Below, one piece after another: positions 9,751-20,769 of a DNA stretch of 64,000 bases. The stretch's first letter is position 1; every line of letters starts with the position of its first letter. Location of the stretch: NCBI GenBank assembly GCA_033557465.1, contig CM066035.1, positions 899,837,309-899,901,308 on the forward strand, given 5' to 3'. The position numbers and the translations under genes are program-made. The notes under the pieces are model-generated. The model worked only from the letters and a program-made list of their open reading frames with translations, had not been told where the DNA came from and did no database searches. The DNA is from Ichthyophis bannanicus (Eukaryota; Chordata; Amphibia; Gymnophiona; Ichthyophiidae).

Positions 9751-11227
9751 ATCTCTTCTCTGGACTGTGGAGAGCTGGTCTCCAATCGAGACTGGAGCTG
9801 GATCAGACAGGGCTGAAATTTCTAGCCCAAAATGATCCCCCTGTACCACCACAGCAGTCACTGCAGTCCACTTGTTCAGTAGGTTGATATGGTAAATTTT
9901 GGCTTTCTTCCATTTATCTGGCTGGGCAATCTGGTAGTTAACCAGCCCCATTCTTTTTTTCCACCTCATAGGGCCTCTGCCATTTACAGAGTAACTTGCT
10001 CTCAGATGAGGGCTGTAAGACAAACTCTATCTCCGTATGGAAGGTGCAGTGCATGGATGCTCAAGTGTAACCTTTGGCCTGCTCAACTTGGGCTTTTTCC
10101 AGACCGAGTTTAGCCACCTCTCCGGCTTTCCTCAGCTGGTCTTGTATTTGTATAACATACTCCACCAAATTACGTCTGGGACGGGGTTCTTCTTCCCAGG
10201 TTTCCTTCACCACGTCTAATATGCATCTTGGACGTCTTCCAAGGGGCAATTCAAAGGGTAAAAACACCATGGAACTCTGAAGTATCTCGCGGATGGCAAA
10301 CATCAAGTAGGTTATGAGAATGCCCCAATTCTTCCTGTCCTTTTTAACATCTACTTCAGATTTGTATTGAATCACTCAACGAGGCCATCCATTTGTGGTT
10401 GATATACTGATGTTTGCAGCATCTTAACCTTCACAAAGGCACACACTTGCTTTATCACCCTGGATACTAAGGGTGTTCCTTGACCTGTGAGGATCTCAGT
10501 GGGTATTCCCATCCAAGAAAAGACTTCAGAGGGCATTCGCGATCAGGGCCTTTACCAAGGGCTGTGTGAGCGGTGCATCTGCACAGGGCATAAGCACAGA
10601 AGGGGGCTCTGATATCATCACTGGGCTTCGAGGAAGCTCAAAAAGCATGAGTTATTGCACGTAGCTGGATGGAGGGGGGGGGGGCACCAGATTCATTCAT
10701 CGCACAGGGCGCATTTCTAGCTTGGTACAGGTCCTGTTCGCGATTGTAGTAGTCTTCATATTTCTTAGCGTGATAGCCTCCGGATATTGGGTAGCATAGT
10801 CCAATATGATAAAATATACTTGTTACCTCGGGTGGTTTGCTTCAGGGGCTCTACCAGATCCATGGCCACTCTTTTCAATGATGGGCATAGGCACTAGAGG
10901 GGCAGGTCCGACTCTGGTGGGGTTGTGAAGTAGGCAGGTAGAGTATGACTGGCAATATAACTGTACCTGTTTATGGACCTCTGGGCCAGAAAAATCAGAT
11001 AAAATATGGTCCAATGTTTTCTCAACCCTCAGGTGTCCCCCTAATAAATAGCTATGTGCTAACATCACCACCTGCTGACAAAAGAGTCGAGGGACTATCA
11101 GTTCTACCTCTTCCCCCTCTAGGGCACCCCCTACCACTCTGTATAACAAAGCTCCCTTTAGCATAAAATAGGGAGAGATTCTCACAGGAGAGTCTCTGCT
11201 TCCTACTAGAACTCCATCTACTTCCAA
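9751..11227 (-). pseudogene. Integrase of gypsy element B
   Basis: Three blocks can be read in order on the minus strand: an HHCC zinc domain (AHSYLLGGHLRVEKTLDHIL ... YCQSYSTC) at 11130-10940; the catalytic core with EILTGQGTPLVSRVIKQVC and SVYQPQMDGLVE near 10510-10380, and PFELPLGRRPR near 10260; and a GPY/F-type C-terminal module (RGPMRWKKRMG ... AKIYHINLLNKW) near 9980-9870. Frameshifts separate the blocks. A run of ten or so Gs near 10675 may be one cause. Confidence 0.7.
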
Positions 11228-11544
11228 AACCCGCTCTTGGGCATGTTTTAAGGACTCATCCTCTTGCTGGGCCTTCCGGAAGCTCCCAGAGTCTCCCCCT
11301 GGCCCCTGGAGAGTGGACTAGTGTGTTTAGGTCATTACTGCTGGGACCTGAGGGGGTTTCCTCACTAGGCTCTTCCTCTCTGGATCTCTCCTCCATAGCT
11401 GTGCCCAGATTCTACTGGTAGCATAGCTTCTCCCGGTGATGCTGACGCCGGGGTTTAGCAGGCTTGGGATTCTTGATATACCTATCCAGATCCCTTAGGG
11501 GGAAAATCTCTGGAAAACTTTCCTGGTCCAGCTTAGCAGAGTCG

Positions 11545-11830
11545 TCAGTTGGCTGGGCCCATAACGCACAGAAGCTTGGGTAGTCTCAGCCGATCACCAT
11601 TGAGTATGTGAGCCAGGGCAGCACTACGACCTTGAACATGACTTGCCCTGCCGGAGTCATGAGTGAAATCTGTGCTGTTGGATAATGTCTCTGGTCTCCA
11701 TGGATACAGGTAAGTGTTACAGTCTTGAAATAATCGATCTGAAGTCGGCTTACTGTTTATCGGTGAATGAGGGTCCACACACTCCCAAGAGTCTATCAAG
11801 GCCTGGATGTGAGTCCCTTTGAGCTCACAA
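11545..11830 (-). pseudogene. Retropepsin-like protease remnant of gypsy element B
   Basis: Between gag and integrase the minus strand reads CIHGDQRHYPTAQISLMTPA and then MVIGWDYPSF, the flap and C-terminal segments of a Ty3/gypsy protease, with frame changes. The DSG active site is not clear. Confidence 0.5.
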
Positions 11831-11999
11831 AGGTCTATGCACCTGGGTGGGGAGTGTCCACAAAAATGCAGGTGTGAGGGGTACTTAGACCAACATCCAT
11901 AGGTTCCTCCATACTCAGTGGATATTTCCAGGCAAAGTGTCCCTGGGATCTACACCTAAAATAGGTGAAGGGGGTCATGGCTGGTGCCATGACCTCACC

Positions 12000-12870
12000 T
12001 GGGAAGTGATCTTGGCGTTCAGAACATGGAAGCCAACATCCGCTCCTGCTTCCTCCTCCGTCCTCCCAGACTAATGGGTGACGTCTTCATCTTCTCACTG
12101 TCCGCTTCAGTCACTGGTTGGGCTTCATGATACCCTTCTGCTATTTCCGTGTACTCTCTAATGTAAGCTTGGGATGCTGATATATCCACTGTTTCATTGG
12201 GGTGGTCAAGCCCTCTAAAAATTACTCCAGTAGCACAATCTTGGCTATCTCGGGCCCAGTTTTTCACTCCAGTTGCAGCCATTTCCATGCAAGATCCTTT
12301 AATTCATGGAAGAACCTACAAGGGTTCTCTTTGGTCTGGAGTCCCCCCTTTATGAACCACTGGCAGTAGGCCTCCGGCGTTTAGTCAGCCTGTTCCAGTA
12401 TGGTGGCCTTGACAGTTGTATATGTAGCTCACCCATCAGGGTTGGCATCCTGGAATGCAGCTTGACGGCTACCTGTCAGCAGATTCCCCAAATAAGCAGT
12501 CCATTGCGCCTTCAGCCACCCAGCCATCTGGACGATTCATTCAAAGTTCACCAAAAAGTGATTAGGTTCATCTTCTGTGTCATTTTGAGTAGTACTTGTG
12601 CTGGAGGGTGGAGTTGTGGTCTCTGTAGGGCCTGGGTCAACTGAGCCAGGGTACTCTTCTGTAACTCCCTCTGCGCCTGAACAAAATTCTCTATCTGCTA
12701 CTGCTGTTGTTGCCACCGCCCGTCCAGCAGGGCACGTTGAAATTACTGCTGACATTGTTGTTGCTGTTGCCCTTCTGCCAGAATCTGGAGGAGCTGCTCC
12801 ATTCTGGCTCATCACTGTTCTCTCACAAACAGTCACAGTTCACTCTTCTGCAGCTGTTAACTCTGCAACC
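12000..12870 (-). pseudogene. Gag remnant of gypsy element B
   Basis: A Gln/Thr-rich start is followed by PNHFLVNFE then, after a frame change, WIVQMAGWLKAQWTAYLGNL and TYTTVKATILEQADK. This matches the gag of element A (FLESFERVAQALAWPETQW; DVKAAIRDRL) in order and spacing, so both carry the same SCAN-related capsid. Many stops. Confidence 0.6.
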
Positions 12871-13120
12871 TTCCAGCTCCAACAAACTTTCAGTGGCCTG
12901 TAGTGGCCAAATATAAACCTGCCTGTCAAGCACTGACTAGATATTTCTTCAAACTCCCTAGGTAGGGCAAAGCTAACCTTCTTAGCCCATATAATCAACA
13001 AAAAAAGTCCTGACCTGCTGTAGAGAGGCAGCGCCCTGGAGGTATGTGGATTTTCCCTCTGTCATGTGATTAGAGAACATCTTTAAGTTGCCACTACAAG
13101 TGGTATAGCGTGGCGGGCAG

Positions 13121-13624
13121 TGACAAGGAATTCTTAAAAATACCAGGCAAGCAATAGTTAAGGGCAAACCAAAACCACTTTTATTAAACGCCAGCTGTCC
13201 AGCATGTCATTCCCCAGCTTGTTGACTTTACAAGGCTGATTCTCAATGCCCCTCCCCCAGCCCACAATTTAAAGTTGTCACCCACTTGGGCCTCAGTGTC
13301 TGTGAATATAGTTCCCAGCCATGCCCAAACAATGGCAAGGTTAAAGCACTCTTCCCAGGCAGCTGTTCTCCTTCCTTTGCGCAAGTACTGCCCCTGGATT
13401 TGACTCCCATCTGATCCTGACCTGCCAAAGTGATATAACCACCTCTTTTCAACTCTCCTACCTCACAGCAAGACTCTTTTACCCAGCCTGGCTTGGAAGG
13501 GTTTTCCGTCTCCACGGGCCCCTCTCTCTTCCACTCAGCAGGATTTTTAATCCCTCTGTCTGGGTCTCACCCTCCCAGCCCTGAGTTCAGAACTGTAGAC
13601 CTTTTTAAAGGTGGGCTGCCGACA
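13121..13624 (-). repeat. Candidate 5' LTR of gypsy element B (504 bases)
   Basis: On the minus strand it begins TGTCGGCAGCCC at 13624 and ends CCTTGTCA at 13121. An AATAAA signal lies about 60 bases before the end (near 13183), and a TTTAAA box lies near the start. It lies just upstream of gag. No second copy is available for comparison and no clear primer-binding site follows, so the boundaries are tentative. Confidence 0.4.
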
Positions 13625-13683
13625 ATTCTTTTGAAGAGAGACGGGTAATTTCCTATTTCTATACCTATCCGATGTGTCTACTG

Positions 13684-14204
13684 TTTATTTTATTTATTTA
13701 TTACATTTGCTTATATACCGCACTATTCGGCATCAGCGCGGTTTACAATATAACAAAACTACCAAGACAACATTCTGTTTGGTTTTACAAGGAACAGGAG
13801 TAACAACTTGGTTAACAGGGTTAAACTATATACAGAGATAGTAATTACAACAACAGGGTTGAACTGTATACATGAGATAATAAAATGCAATGACAGGTTT
13901 GAGGTGAATACATGAAATGATAATTACAAGAATCTAAATGAGGTCCAGTAATCACTTTAAGGCGGTATGCGCCTGATCTGCAGTAAGGAGGCTGTGAATA
14001 TTACTTAGACTCGGTTGCTGGCTGGGTAGTATTGGAGGAAGAGGTGAAATTTGATTGCCTTCCTGAATTGAGATAGGTCTACAATAGCTCGGATGTCTGG
14101 TGGTAGTGCATTCCAGCATTTGGGGGTGTAAAGACTGAAAGCTCTATTTGCCGTTGTGTTGTTGCATTTAATTAAGGACTTCGGGGTTACTGTTGCCATA
14201 ACTC
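13684..14204 (-). mobile_element. L2 3' fragment
   Basis: The minus strand encodes the L2 C-terminus (ANRAFSLYTPKCWNALPPDI, then FRKAIKFHLFL) and runs into a 3' tail whose plus-strand form is TTTATTTATTTATTACA followed by TATATACCGCACTATTCGGC. Truncated at its 5' side near 14204. The same tail recurs at 16264-16410. Confidence 0.75.
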
Positions 14205-14384
14205 AGTAGTTTCAAACATTTTTATGTTTTGTTTCATTGAAAGGAAACCGAATAAAGTTTTAAAAAAGTCAAAATTGGTTTTGGCAGGGTTTAAACGCGT
14301 GTGAAAAAAAGCTTTGGTTCAAACCCACCAATCACCTTGATCATTTTGCTATTATCGAAGGAAACTTTTAAATGGCCTGCCGAA

Positions 14385-15028
14385 GCACACTCTCCAGCCT
14401 TTACAATTGGCCATGAACACAGCTGCCCGAACACTCTTTGGTGTGTCCAGATTCGAACACATCACGCCTCTATTGATTCAACTACACTGGCTCCCTTTTA
14501 CAAGCAGCCTGATATTCAAAGCCCTTTTACTTACTTTCAAGTCTCTTCATGGCATGTCTGCGACTTCCCTAGCAGCACTCTTACAACGCACCCCTGAAAA
14601 CAGAATCAGGAGATCTGGCATGGTGAACTCACTTGTCACCCCCTCAGCAATAAGAACATGCACCCAGACCACAAAGAATTGTGCCTTTTCCCTATATGCA
14701 CCAACCCTTTGGAACACCATACCTGCAGCAATCCGAGCCATTTCGGACAGTCAGCCTTTAGGAAGACCTTAAAGACATACTTATTTCAACTAGCACACAA
14801 CCATCCACCCTAAACAAGGCCTGGTGCTTTGACTCTACTGTCTAGCTTTCTATCAGTTCTCCCCCTTGCTCATTCCAAGTTCATGCCCCCGTTAACCTTT
14901 AATGTTTTAGCCACCTGTTCTTAATACCTGTATTATACAGTTCTATGTAAATTGTTATTGTTTCACGTTATATGTAAATCACACTGATCCTAAAGAGTGC
15001 GGCATATAAAAGCAAATAAATAAATAAT
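14385..15028 (+). mobile_element. L2 3' fragment
   Basis: Plus-strand end of an L2 ORF2: FEHITPLLIQLHWLPFTSSL, FKSLHGMSATSLAALLQRTP, TLWNTIPAAIRAI (14410-14760), then a 3' UTR ending in GCGGCATATAAAAGCAAATAAATAAATAA. It lies head to head with the fragment at 13684-14204. A second copy of the same subfamily is at 63575-63910. Confidence 0.8.
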
Positions 15029-15862
15029 TCATCTACATGGGAACAAAGACAGTACCTACACTCTCCCCACTGGCTTTGTATCAGTTGAACAGGGCAAAGT
15101 ACATACATACTTTTACTTTGAAACTTACCCTGGGTACAAAGTACACAAGGGCACTCACATGCTTCCATGAACACCGTCTCTAAATGTGGCTACATGTCCA
15201 TGTGTTGCCTTTTAGCCATACTGAAGAAGAAGAATTCTCAGACATTCACTTGAAGCCAACCACTTACAATTGTCCTCATTTTTAAATTCTCTCTCTTAGG
15301 GACACGCCCAGTAAAGCCATAACACAGAAGTGGTATACATACTATTGCATGGCATTTAGTATGGTACAAAATATATTTTAAATCTAGCAATCTAAATTCA
15401 GTTACTGAAGAACAAATTCTGGCAGGCATCTGCTTACAGTTATGCATTTTGGTGCATTTGTGATGTGCACAGGCCTGGAACAAGCTCAATGGCAGTTTCT
15501 AATTGGAGAGTGAAAACTATTATGTGTGGGTGTGAATGTCTGGAGAGTTGCTGGTTTCACAAGTAGTAAAAATAATAAACAGAAATGATAACTAAATACT
15601 TATAAAATTCCGATTTATAATTAGAAATGCAGTGAAGCCACGACATCAGCATTTCTAATTAAACAATATCCCTCTCCCCACAGAGAAGGCTTTGTTCCCT
15701 AATTTAGGCTCGCTCTAGAAAATATTCTGGCTGAAAAAGGTTCTGAAATTACAAATTCAGAGGACAATTATCAAAGCTATTTATGAGTAAATAGCAATTT
15801 ACATGCGTATATTGACCATCTGAAAATCGTCTGCCCTCAATGCACACTCTCAGCTACATTTA
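15029..15862. other. No gene recognised
   Basis: AT-rich sequence with no long open frame, no splice-bounded exon and no repeat that I can name. A short string near 15105 (CTTTTACTTTGAAAC) recurs near 19230, hinting at an old unnamed repeat. Confidence 0.4.
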
Positions 15863-16263
15863 GGGGTATGTTTACTAAACCGTCCTAATGTTACCGGCGC
15901 TAGTTGCAGCGTTAATGTGAGGAATGCTATATAAGGTAGTGGGCGTTCCGGCGACAAGGTAGCAATGAATCTGTATCGTGCGATAGAGGGCGCCTTGGCT
16001 CGTTAACGCGCGTTAACCTTAAGTCCATGCCAGCGCTGTGTTAGAAGCTATAGAGATGTAGCCCACTGGTTACTACAATGACCGTGGAGGCAGAGGTCAT
16101 GAGTTTGGCCCCGCAGTGGTGTTATTTAATAAGGCTGTCTGAGGGATTTCCTTTTAATTTAAATCAGTGCTGCCAGCAAAAACACCCTCACAGTGCCTTA
16201 ACCTAAGGTGCCTCATAAGGCGCCCCATAGGGCACATTATAAAGTGCCCTGTCCGCCAAGGCA

Positions 16264-16410
16264 CCTTATAATTTATTTATTTATTTTATTTATTTATTTA
16301 TTACAAGTTCTTATATACCGCACTATTCGGCATCAGCGCGGTTTACATTATAACATAAAGACCATAACAACAAGCTGTTTGGTTTACATCGAACAGGAGT
16401 ACAAACTATA
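16264..16410 (-). mobile_element. Short L2 3' tail insertion
   Basis: TTTATTTATTTATTACA followed by TATATACCGCACTATTCGGC matches the tail at 13684 almost exactly. Only the last 150 or so bases of the LINE are present, as expected of a strongly 5'-truncated insertion. It lies between two halves of a GGCGCC/AAGGCACCTTA-rich stretch. Confidence 0.7.
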
Positions 16411-16852
16411 GGGCGCCTTAGGTTACCTAAACATGCCATGGTCACTGCTCAGTCAGGGTGAGACTGACCTCCCAGCATGACATGCTGTGACCACCCTGTC
16501 CGTGCAGGTGATGGTCAGGCACTACAATATCCCAGCCATTGCCCTATGCAGATGCATCCTGCCCAGACCGCCCTGTCAGGGCCACACCCACAATATCTTG
16601 CTCCTCAGTATGCACAATGGCAGGCTAACGCTGGAAACAGTGTAAGCATTGTGGGCTCTGTAAGGTGTAGGCAGCCACAAAACACTGAATAGACATGCAC
16701 ACACTTCCTCACCTATTTCAGCATTGTGCAAAGATAGAGGTGGTTGGCAGCCCTGGCACCAGTCCTGGGCACAGTGCAGGCATTGCTAAGGTACTCAGTA
16801 CTGTTATGGTCACTCTCCGGGGTGGTAAACACTGTCAAAAAACAAACAGAAA

Positions 16853-16980
16853 GGAAACACACTCCACATATATCAGAAAGGTTGCTATGATGAATCTTTG
16901 TTAACAATTTTTGTTTAATGTAGGATCTGTTATCTGACATTCATCACAGCAACCTTTTGATATACATGGAGCGTGTTTCC
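16853..16980. repeat. Imperfect hairpin, 43-base arms
   Basis: Arm 16853-16895 (GGAAACACACTCCACATATA...) pairs with 16938-16980 (...GGAGCGTGTTTCC) with few mismatches, and the spacer is about 42 bases. CATTGCTAAGGTA occurs on both outer sides (16781 and 16993), possibly as a duplicated flank. It resembles a tiny foldback element nested in the TIR element. Confidence 0.5.
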
Positions 16981-17159
16981 ATGTGTATGACGACATTGCT
17001 AAGGTATGCAGGTGGTAGTAGTGGTAGCTGCTGCTCCGCGCAGGGCTCAAAAGCCTGACTCTCCATGAGGATAGGGATAGTGGGGCCTATGGGTGTGGGT
17101 GTTTGCGTCCCTGTTGGCCGCTGCTCTAGGGTGTAACATGTATATGGTATATGTGTTCT

Positions 17160-17290
17160 GTAGGGTAAAATATAGGGACAAGGTCTGCAGAAGCCACAGC
17201 TGGGACTTGAACCTTTGACCTTCTGCCCCTGAACACACTGGCTGTGTGTACTGCACCAAACTGTTGCCACAGAGGCAAGTCATTTCCTGG
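17160..17290 (-). repeat. Possible tRNA-derived SINE head
   Basis: The minus strand contains GGTTCAAGTCC, a good Pol III B box (near 17200), preceded by GTGCAGTACACAC / CAGTGTGTTCAGGGG, a plausible degenerate A-box region. No clear tail was seen. This could be a chance match. Confidence 0.3.
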
Positions 17291-18114
17291 GGATACCATG
17301 ACTGTTCTTCAGACAGACCTTGTCTGTTGCACTGCACGCCACCCACCTAAACAGGGCTTGGCCTTGGTCTGCTGTGGGCAGCTACCACTGCCCCCTACAC
17401 CACCTGCACCCCTCCCCCACCATGCTGACATGCCCTTATGCCAGTGGTGCTGGAGGTGCGCAGTCCCAGGCCAGTCAGTGTGCCTGTAGGCGGCTGCCTA
17501 TGGTGCGGAATCTGGGGTAGAGGTGCCTACATAGACATCCGCGCTTCCCCCCAGCACCGCCTGTCAATGTTATGTGCCCTTTGGGATACCTGCTGGGTAC
17601 TGTCCCCTGGGACACTGTGGGGCACACACTCGTGGGCATGTTTGGCCTTGGTCAGTTGCTGTCATGCTGATTTTTTGTTTTTGCCTTCCCATGTGGCACC
17701 TAGGCATCTGCATAGCTCGCCCTGTGCCCCAGCTGCCCCACTGCATATCCCGCCTGTAGCCCCCTGTACCCCATTTGCAGACTCACCATAGTGCCTTTTC
17801 GTACTTGGGCACTCTGCTGTTGCTACACATGTATCATTACTATCACTTTTCTGGGTCTCCCTGCCTTTGCTGTACATTGCTGACTGAACTGGTTTCTCTC
17901 TCCTGCAAATGTGCCTCTAACGCGAGGTTTTCACTGGCGCTAATCTTCAGACCTTCATTTCACAGCATTAGTGTGCCTGGAGCCTCTCCCCGCCCACTCT
18001 CCGCCCATTGACCCCTTCTCTCCACCCTCTGGAAAAACTTACTCCACCATGTGCCTTAACGCCGCCGGAGACGTTATTGAGCGATAATGTTACGTGCCGC
18101 TGCGACGTTAGCGC

Positions 18115-19068
18115 TGTTTCTTTTTAACATCTTTGTTAGTGATATAGCGGAAGGGCTGTCGGGTAAGGCTTGCCTCTTTGCAGATGATACCAAAATCTGC
18201 AATAGAGTAGACACCCAGGAAGGTGTAGATAACATGAGGAGGGATCTAGCTAAGCTTGAAGAATGGTCTAGAATTTGGCAGCTGGGATTTAATGTTAAAA
18301 AATGTAAGGTCATGCATTTGGGCTGCAGCAATCCAAGGGAGCAATACAGTATAGGAGGTGAAGTACTTTTGTCCACTAAAGAAGAGCGGGACCTAGGCGT
18401 GGTTGTGTCTGATGATCTTAAAGTAGCTAAACAGGTAGAAAAGGCGACGGCAAAAGCTAGAAGGATGCTTGGGTGCATACGGAGAGGAATGGCTAGCAGA
18501 AAAAAGGAGGTGATAATGCCTCTGTATAAGTCTTTGGTGCGAACTCATTTGGAGTATAGTGTGCAATTCTGGAGACCGCACCTTCAAAAGGATATGAACA
18601 GGATAGAGTCGGTGCAGAGGGTGGCTACTAAAATGATTAGTGGGCTTTATTATAAAGCATATGAGGACAGACTTAAGGATCTTAATATGTACACCTTAGA
18701 GGAAAGGCGGGATAGAGGTGATATGATTGAGATGTTTAAATACCTCCGTGGCATAAATGTTCAGAGAGAGAGCCTCTTTCAATTGAAAGTAAGTTCTGCT
18801 ACGAGGGGACATGGGATGAGGGTGAAGGGAGATAGATTCAGGAGTGATATGCGGAAATATTTCTTTACGGAAAGAGTAGTGGATCCGTGGAATAGTCTCC
18901 CAGTGGAGGTGGTAGAGATGAGGACAGTAACTGAATTCAAAAAAGCATGGGACCAACACAGAGGATCTCTAAAGGTAAAAAGTGGACTGTTGTAGTTGTT
19001 GATATGGAAGGACAGACTAGATAGGCCATGTGGTCTTTTTCTGTCATCATGTTTCTATGTTTCTATAT
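18115..19068 (+). mobile_element. CR1 LINE, 5'-truncated
   Basis: Begins inside the RT palm and runs to the CR1 3' end (GACTAGATAGGCCATGTGGTC, then GTTTCTATGTTTCTAT). It sits just before the right TIR of the 15863-19084 element, so it inserted into that element. Confidence 0.85.
18120..18995 (+). pseudogene. CR1 RT C-terminal region, uninterrupted frame
   Basis: About 290 codons in one frame: FNIFVSDIAEGLSGKACLF then ADDTKICNRV (the catalytic FADD), WSRIWQLGFNVKKCKVMHLG, ERDLGVVVSDDLKVAKQVEK, MLGCIRRGMASRKKEVIMPL, THLEYSVQFWRPHLQKDM, LEERRDRGDMIEMFKYLRG and RKYFFTERVVDPWNSLPVEV, to a stop at 18995. These are the CR1 RT palm/thumb and C-terminal blocks. The endonuclease and RT N-terminus are absent, so it cannot be active. 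The intact frame suggests a relatively recent insertion. Confidence 0.8.
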
Positions 19069-19368
19069 TTAGTAAACATACCCCTTAGACTCGCTCCAAG
19101 GGGCATATTTCGGACAGGATCAGAAAATAACTTCATATAATATCTGCAAGTCTGTATGTTGGTTTCTTCAGAAAATCAACCTGCACAAAAAGTTCATGGG
19201 TAGAAAAGTTTGAAAGGCAAAGTCAGTGTGTATTTTTACTTTGAAACCTGGTGCAAAGTCCGTGGATATGATGGACTTGGCTCAAAACAAATAAATGGGA
19301 AGCTACCAACTTACAGGGTTATTTTTAAACAGCCCACATGGTTGCAAACTCTATGGGTTTTATTCATG

Positions 19369-19722
19369 AGGGCAATTTTATAAGACGGTGCCATGAGTAA
19401 GTGCCTACTTGTCTTTATAAAATACTAGCGCATGCGACGGAGAAAGCGACTTGAATGTACCTGTGATCACTTACACGTACTCATAAGCAGGTTTAAGTGA
19501 CCATGCCTACTTTAAACAAATATACTCATAGATTAAAGTATTTTATAATCTACAGTTGTATGAGAAAATTCCACCCATGCTCCACCCAAACCATGCCCCC
19601 CGGCTATGCCTACTGGCTAAGTATGCATTTTCATACCAAAGCATGCACTTTTATGCCAGTCAGTATATTATACATCCATATGTAGCTACTTACGTGGGAG
19701 AATGACTTTATAAAATTACCTC
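19369..19722. mobile_element. MITE-like element
   Basis: The ends are inverted: GGGCAATTTTATAAGA at 19370 and TTTATAAAATTACCTCC near 19708. The inside is AT-rich with no coding capacity. The size (about 350 bases) and structure suggest a short non-autonomous DNA element. Confidence 0.45.
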
Positions 19723-20037
19723 CAAAGTGTGTATTTTATCTGAAATTTCAAAGGAAAAGGGAGATGGCAAAAATAGCATGCGTACTCCTGAAAACGTCAT
19801 GTGTATGTGCTGTTGTACCTTAACCTAAATACGCTCAAAGGAAGGCCACTTTTTCATAAGGCTGGCACTAGGAACCCCACACATATTCGGCAGTTCCCAA
19901 AAGAACAATTTTCAGATAGATCAATTTACACAGACAAATGCCTTTGAAAATGGTCTTCTCCATCTTTATCCAATGTACTTATTTGTGATGTGCTATGCTA
20001 TATAAATACTACAATACAAATAATCAAGTTATTTGAT

Positions 20038-20155
20038 TGTATATTTACTCAATCTGTTCATTGTAAATCGTTTTGCTTTGTTCCATGTAAACCGTTTTGC
20101 CCCGTAGAAAAACAGTATATGAAAACCAGTTAACTAAATAAATTAAATAAATAAA
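20038..20155 (+). repeat. L2 3' tail fragment
   Basis: Contains the LINE tail phrases TTCCATGTAAACCGTTTTGC and ATAAATTAAATAAATAAAA, related to the tail at 35680-35960. No coding part is retained. Confidence 0.6.
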
Positions 20156-20192
20156 ACACACAAGTTATTCTTTTCACTGGTTTTGCTGAGAG

Positions 20193-20264
20193 ACTAGCAT
20201 TAGCGGGTTCCACAAATCAAGCCCCAGCATAGCCAAGACTCCTGGTTTACTGCAATACCCTGTG
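20193..20264 (+). CDS. Candidate coding exon 1 of an unidentified host gene
   Basis: A 72-base open stretch with an acceptor-like TTTTGCTGAGAG on its left (pyrimidine-rich TTATTCTTTTCACTGG upstream) and a donor GTG|GTAAGA on its right. Length is a multiple of three and both ends are phase 0. It reads TSISGFHKSSPSIAKTPGLL and ends QYPV. The next candidate exon, 395 bases downstream on the same strand, is also phase 0. I do not recognise the protein. Without transcript support this is tentative; part may be chance. Confidence 0.4.
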
Positions 20265-20658
20265 GTAAGATTCCGTGCAAGTCGTGTGTTTACAGTCTAA
20301 AATATATTCATATATAAACATTTGAAAATGAAATGGTCATTGCACATTAATGTTTCTTTTACTAAAAAAGTACAGATCCTCTCCTGGTTCCACACTCAGC
20401 CTTCACAATCCCAGCTCTCTAACCCCCCACCCCACCCCACCCCCACCCTCCAACACACAGCCCTAGAAGTCTTTTCTCCATATCACCAATATTCATGGTC
20501 CTCTTACTTCACAGCCCCAGCACTCTTCTTCCATGTCCTCTTTCACAATCAAGCAATGATGCAATAGTTTTATTTAAAGTATAAGATTCTAGGTTTTTTT
20601 TTTGTTTACTTTTGATCATAATTCTCTAATATTTCTGGAACAACTCTTCTCCCCATAG

Positions 20659-20769
20659 CTGCAGTCTGCAGTTCTAACATTCAAAGACTTTCCTCCTAAG
20701 AATGAGCTGCAGGACCTCCTGACCCCTCCAATTAAGATCTATGTCAACCCTTCAGTCCCATCTTTGCAG
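20659..20769 (+). CDS. Candidate coding exon 2 of an unidentified host gene
   Basis: 111 bases, 37 codons, open in phase 0. It is bordered by a pyrimidine-rich acceptor (CAACTCTTCTCCCCATAG) and a donor (TTGCAG|GTAATG). It reads LQSAVLTFKDFPPKNELQDL and ends TPPIKIYVNPSVPSLQ, a composition typical of real protein and not of transposons in this window. Together with 20193-20264 it would encode 61 residues across a 395-base intron. Gene identity unknown. Confidence 0.5.

Larger units (their letters stand above)
9501..13624 (-). mobile_element. Gmr1-like Ty3/gypsy element B, partial and decayed
   Basis: On the minus strand the order is candidate 5' LTR (13624-13121), gag (about 12840-12000), protease (about 11830-11545), integrase (11227-9750) and then the beginning of reverse transcriptase (9750-9501), where DIRS E0 cuts it off. 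Integrase lies upstream of RT, the arrangement that defines Gmr1-like members of Ty3/gypsy; ordinary gypsy elements have integrase last. Multiple frameshifts and stops. Confidence 0.75.
15863..19084. mobile_element. TIR DNA element with TTA duplication (possibly Harbinger-like, non-autonomous)
   Basis: The two ends are inverted copies of GGGGTATGTTTACTAAA, and each is bordered by TTA (15860-15862; 19085-19087). A 3-bp TTA/TAA duplication and G-rich TIRs are typical of PIF/Harbinger. No transposase is visible. The interior contains other repeats: an L2 tail (16264-16410), a hairpin (16853-16980), a possible SINE (17160-17290) and a CR1 copy (18115-19068). The related end sequence GGGGCATGTTTACTAAA occurs at 30907 and, inverted, near 61470. 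Confidence 0.6.

Noticed and set aside
17438..17791. Plus-strand 117-codon ORF inside the TIR element as a transposase
   Set aside because: Composition is Cys/Pro/His-rich with no DDE motif or helix-turn-helix; likely chance.
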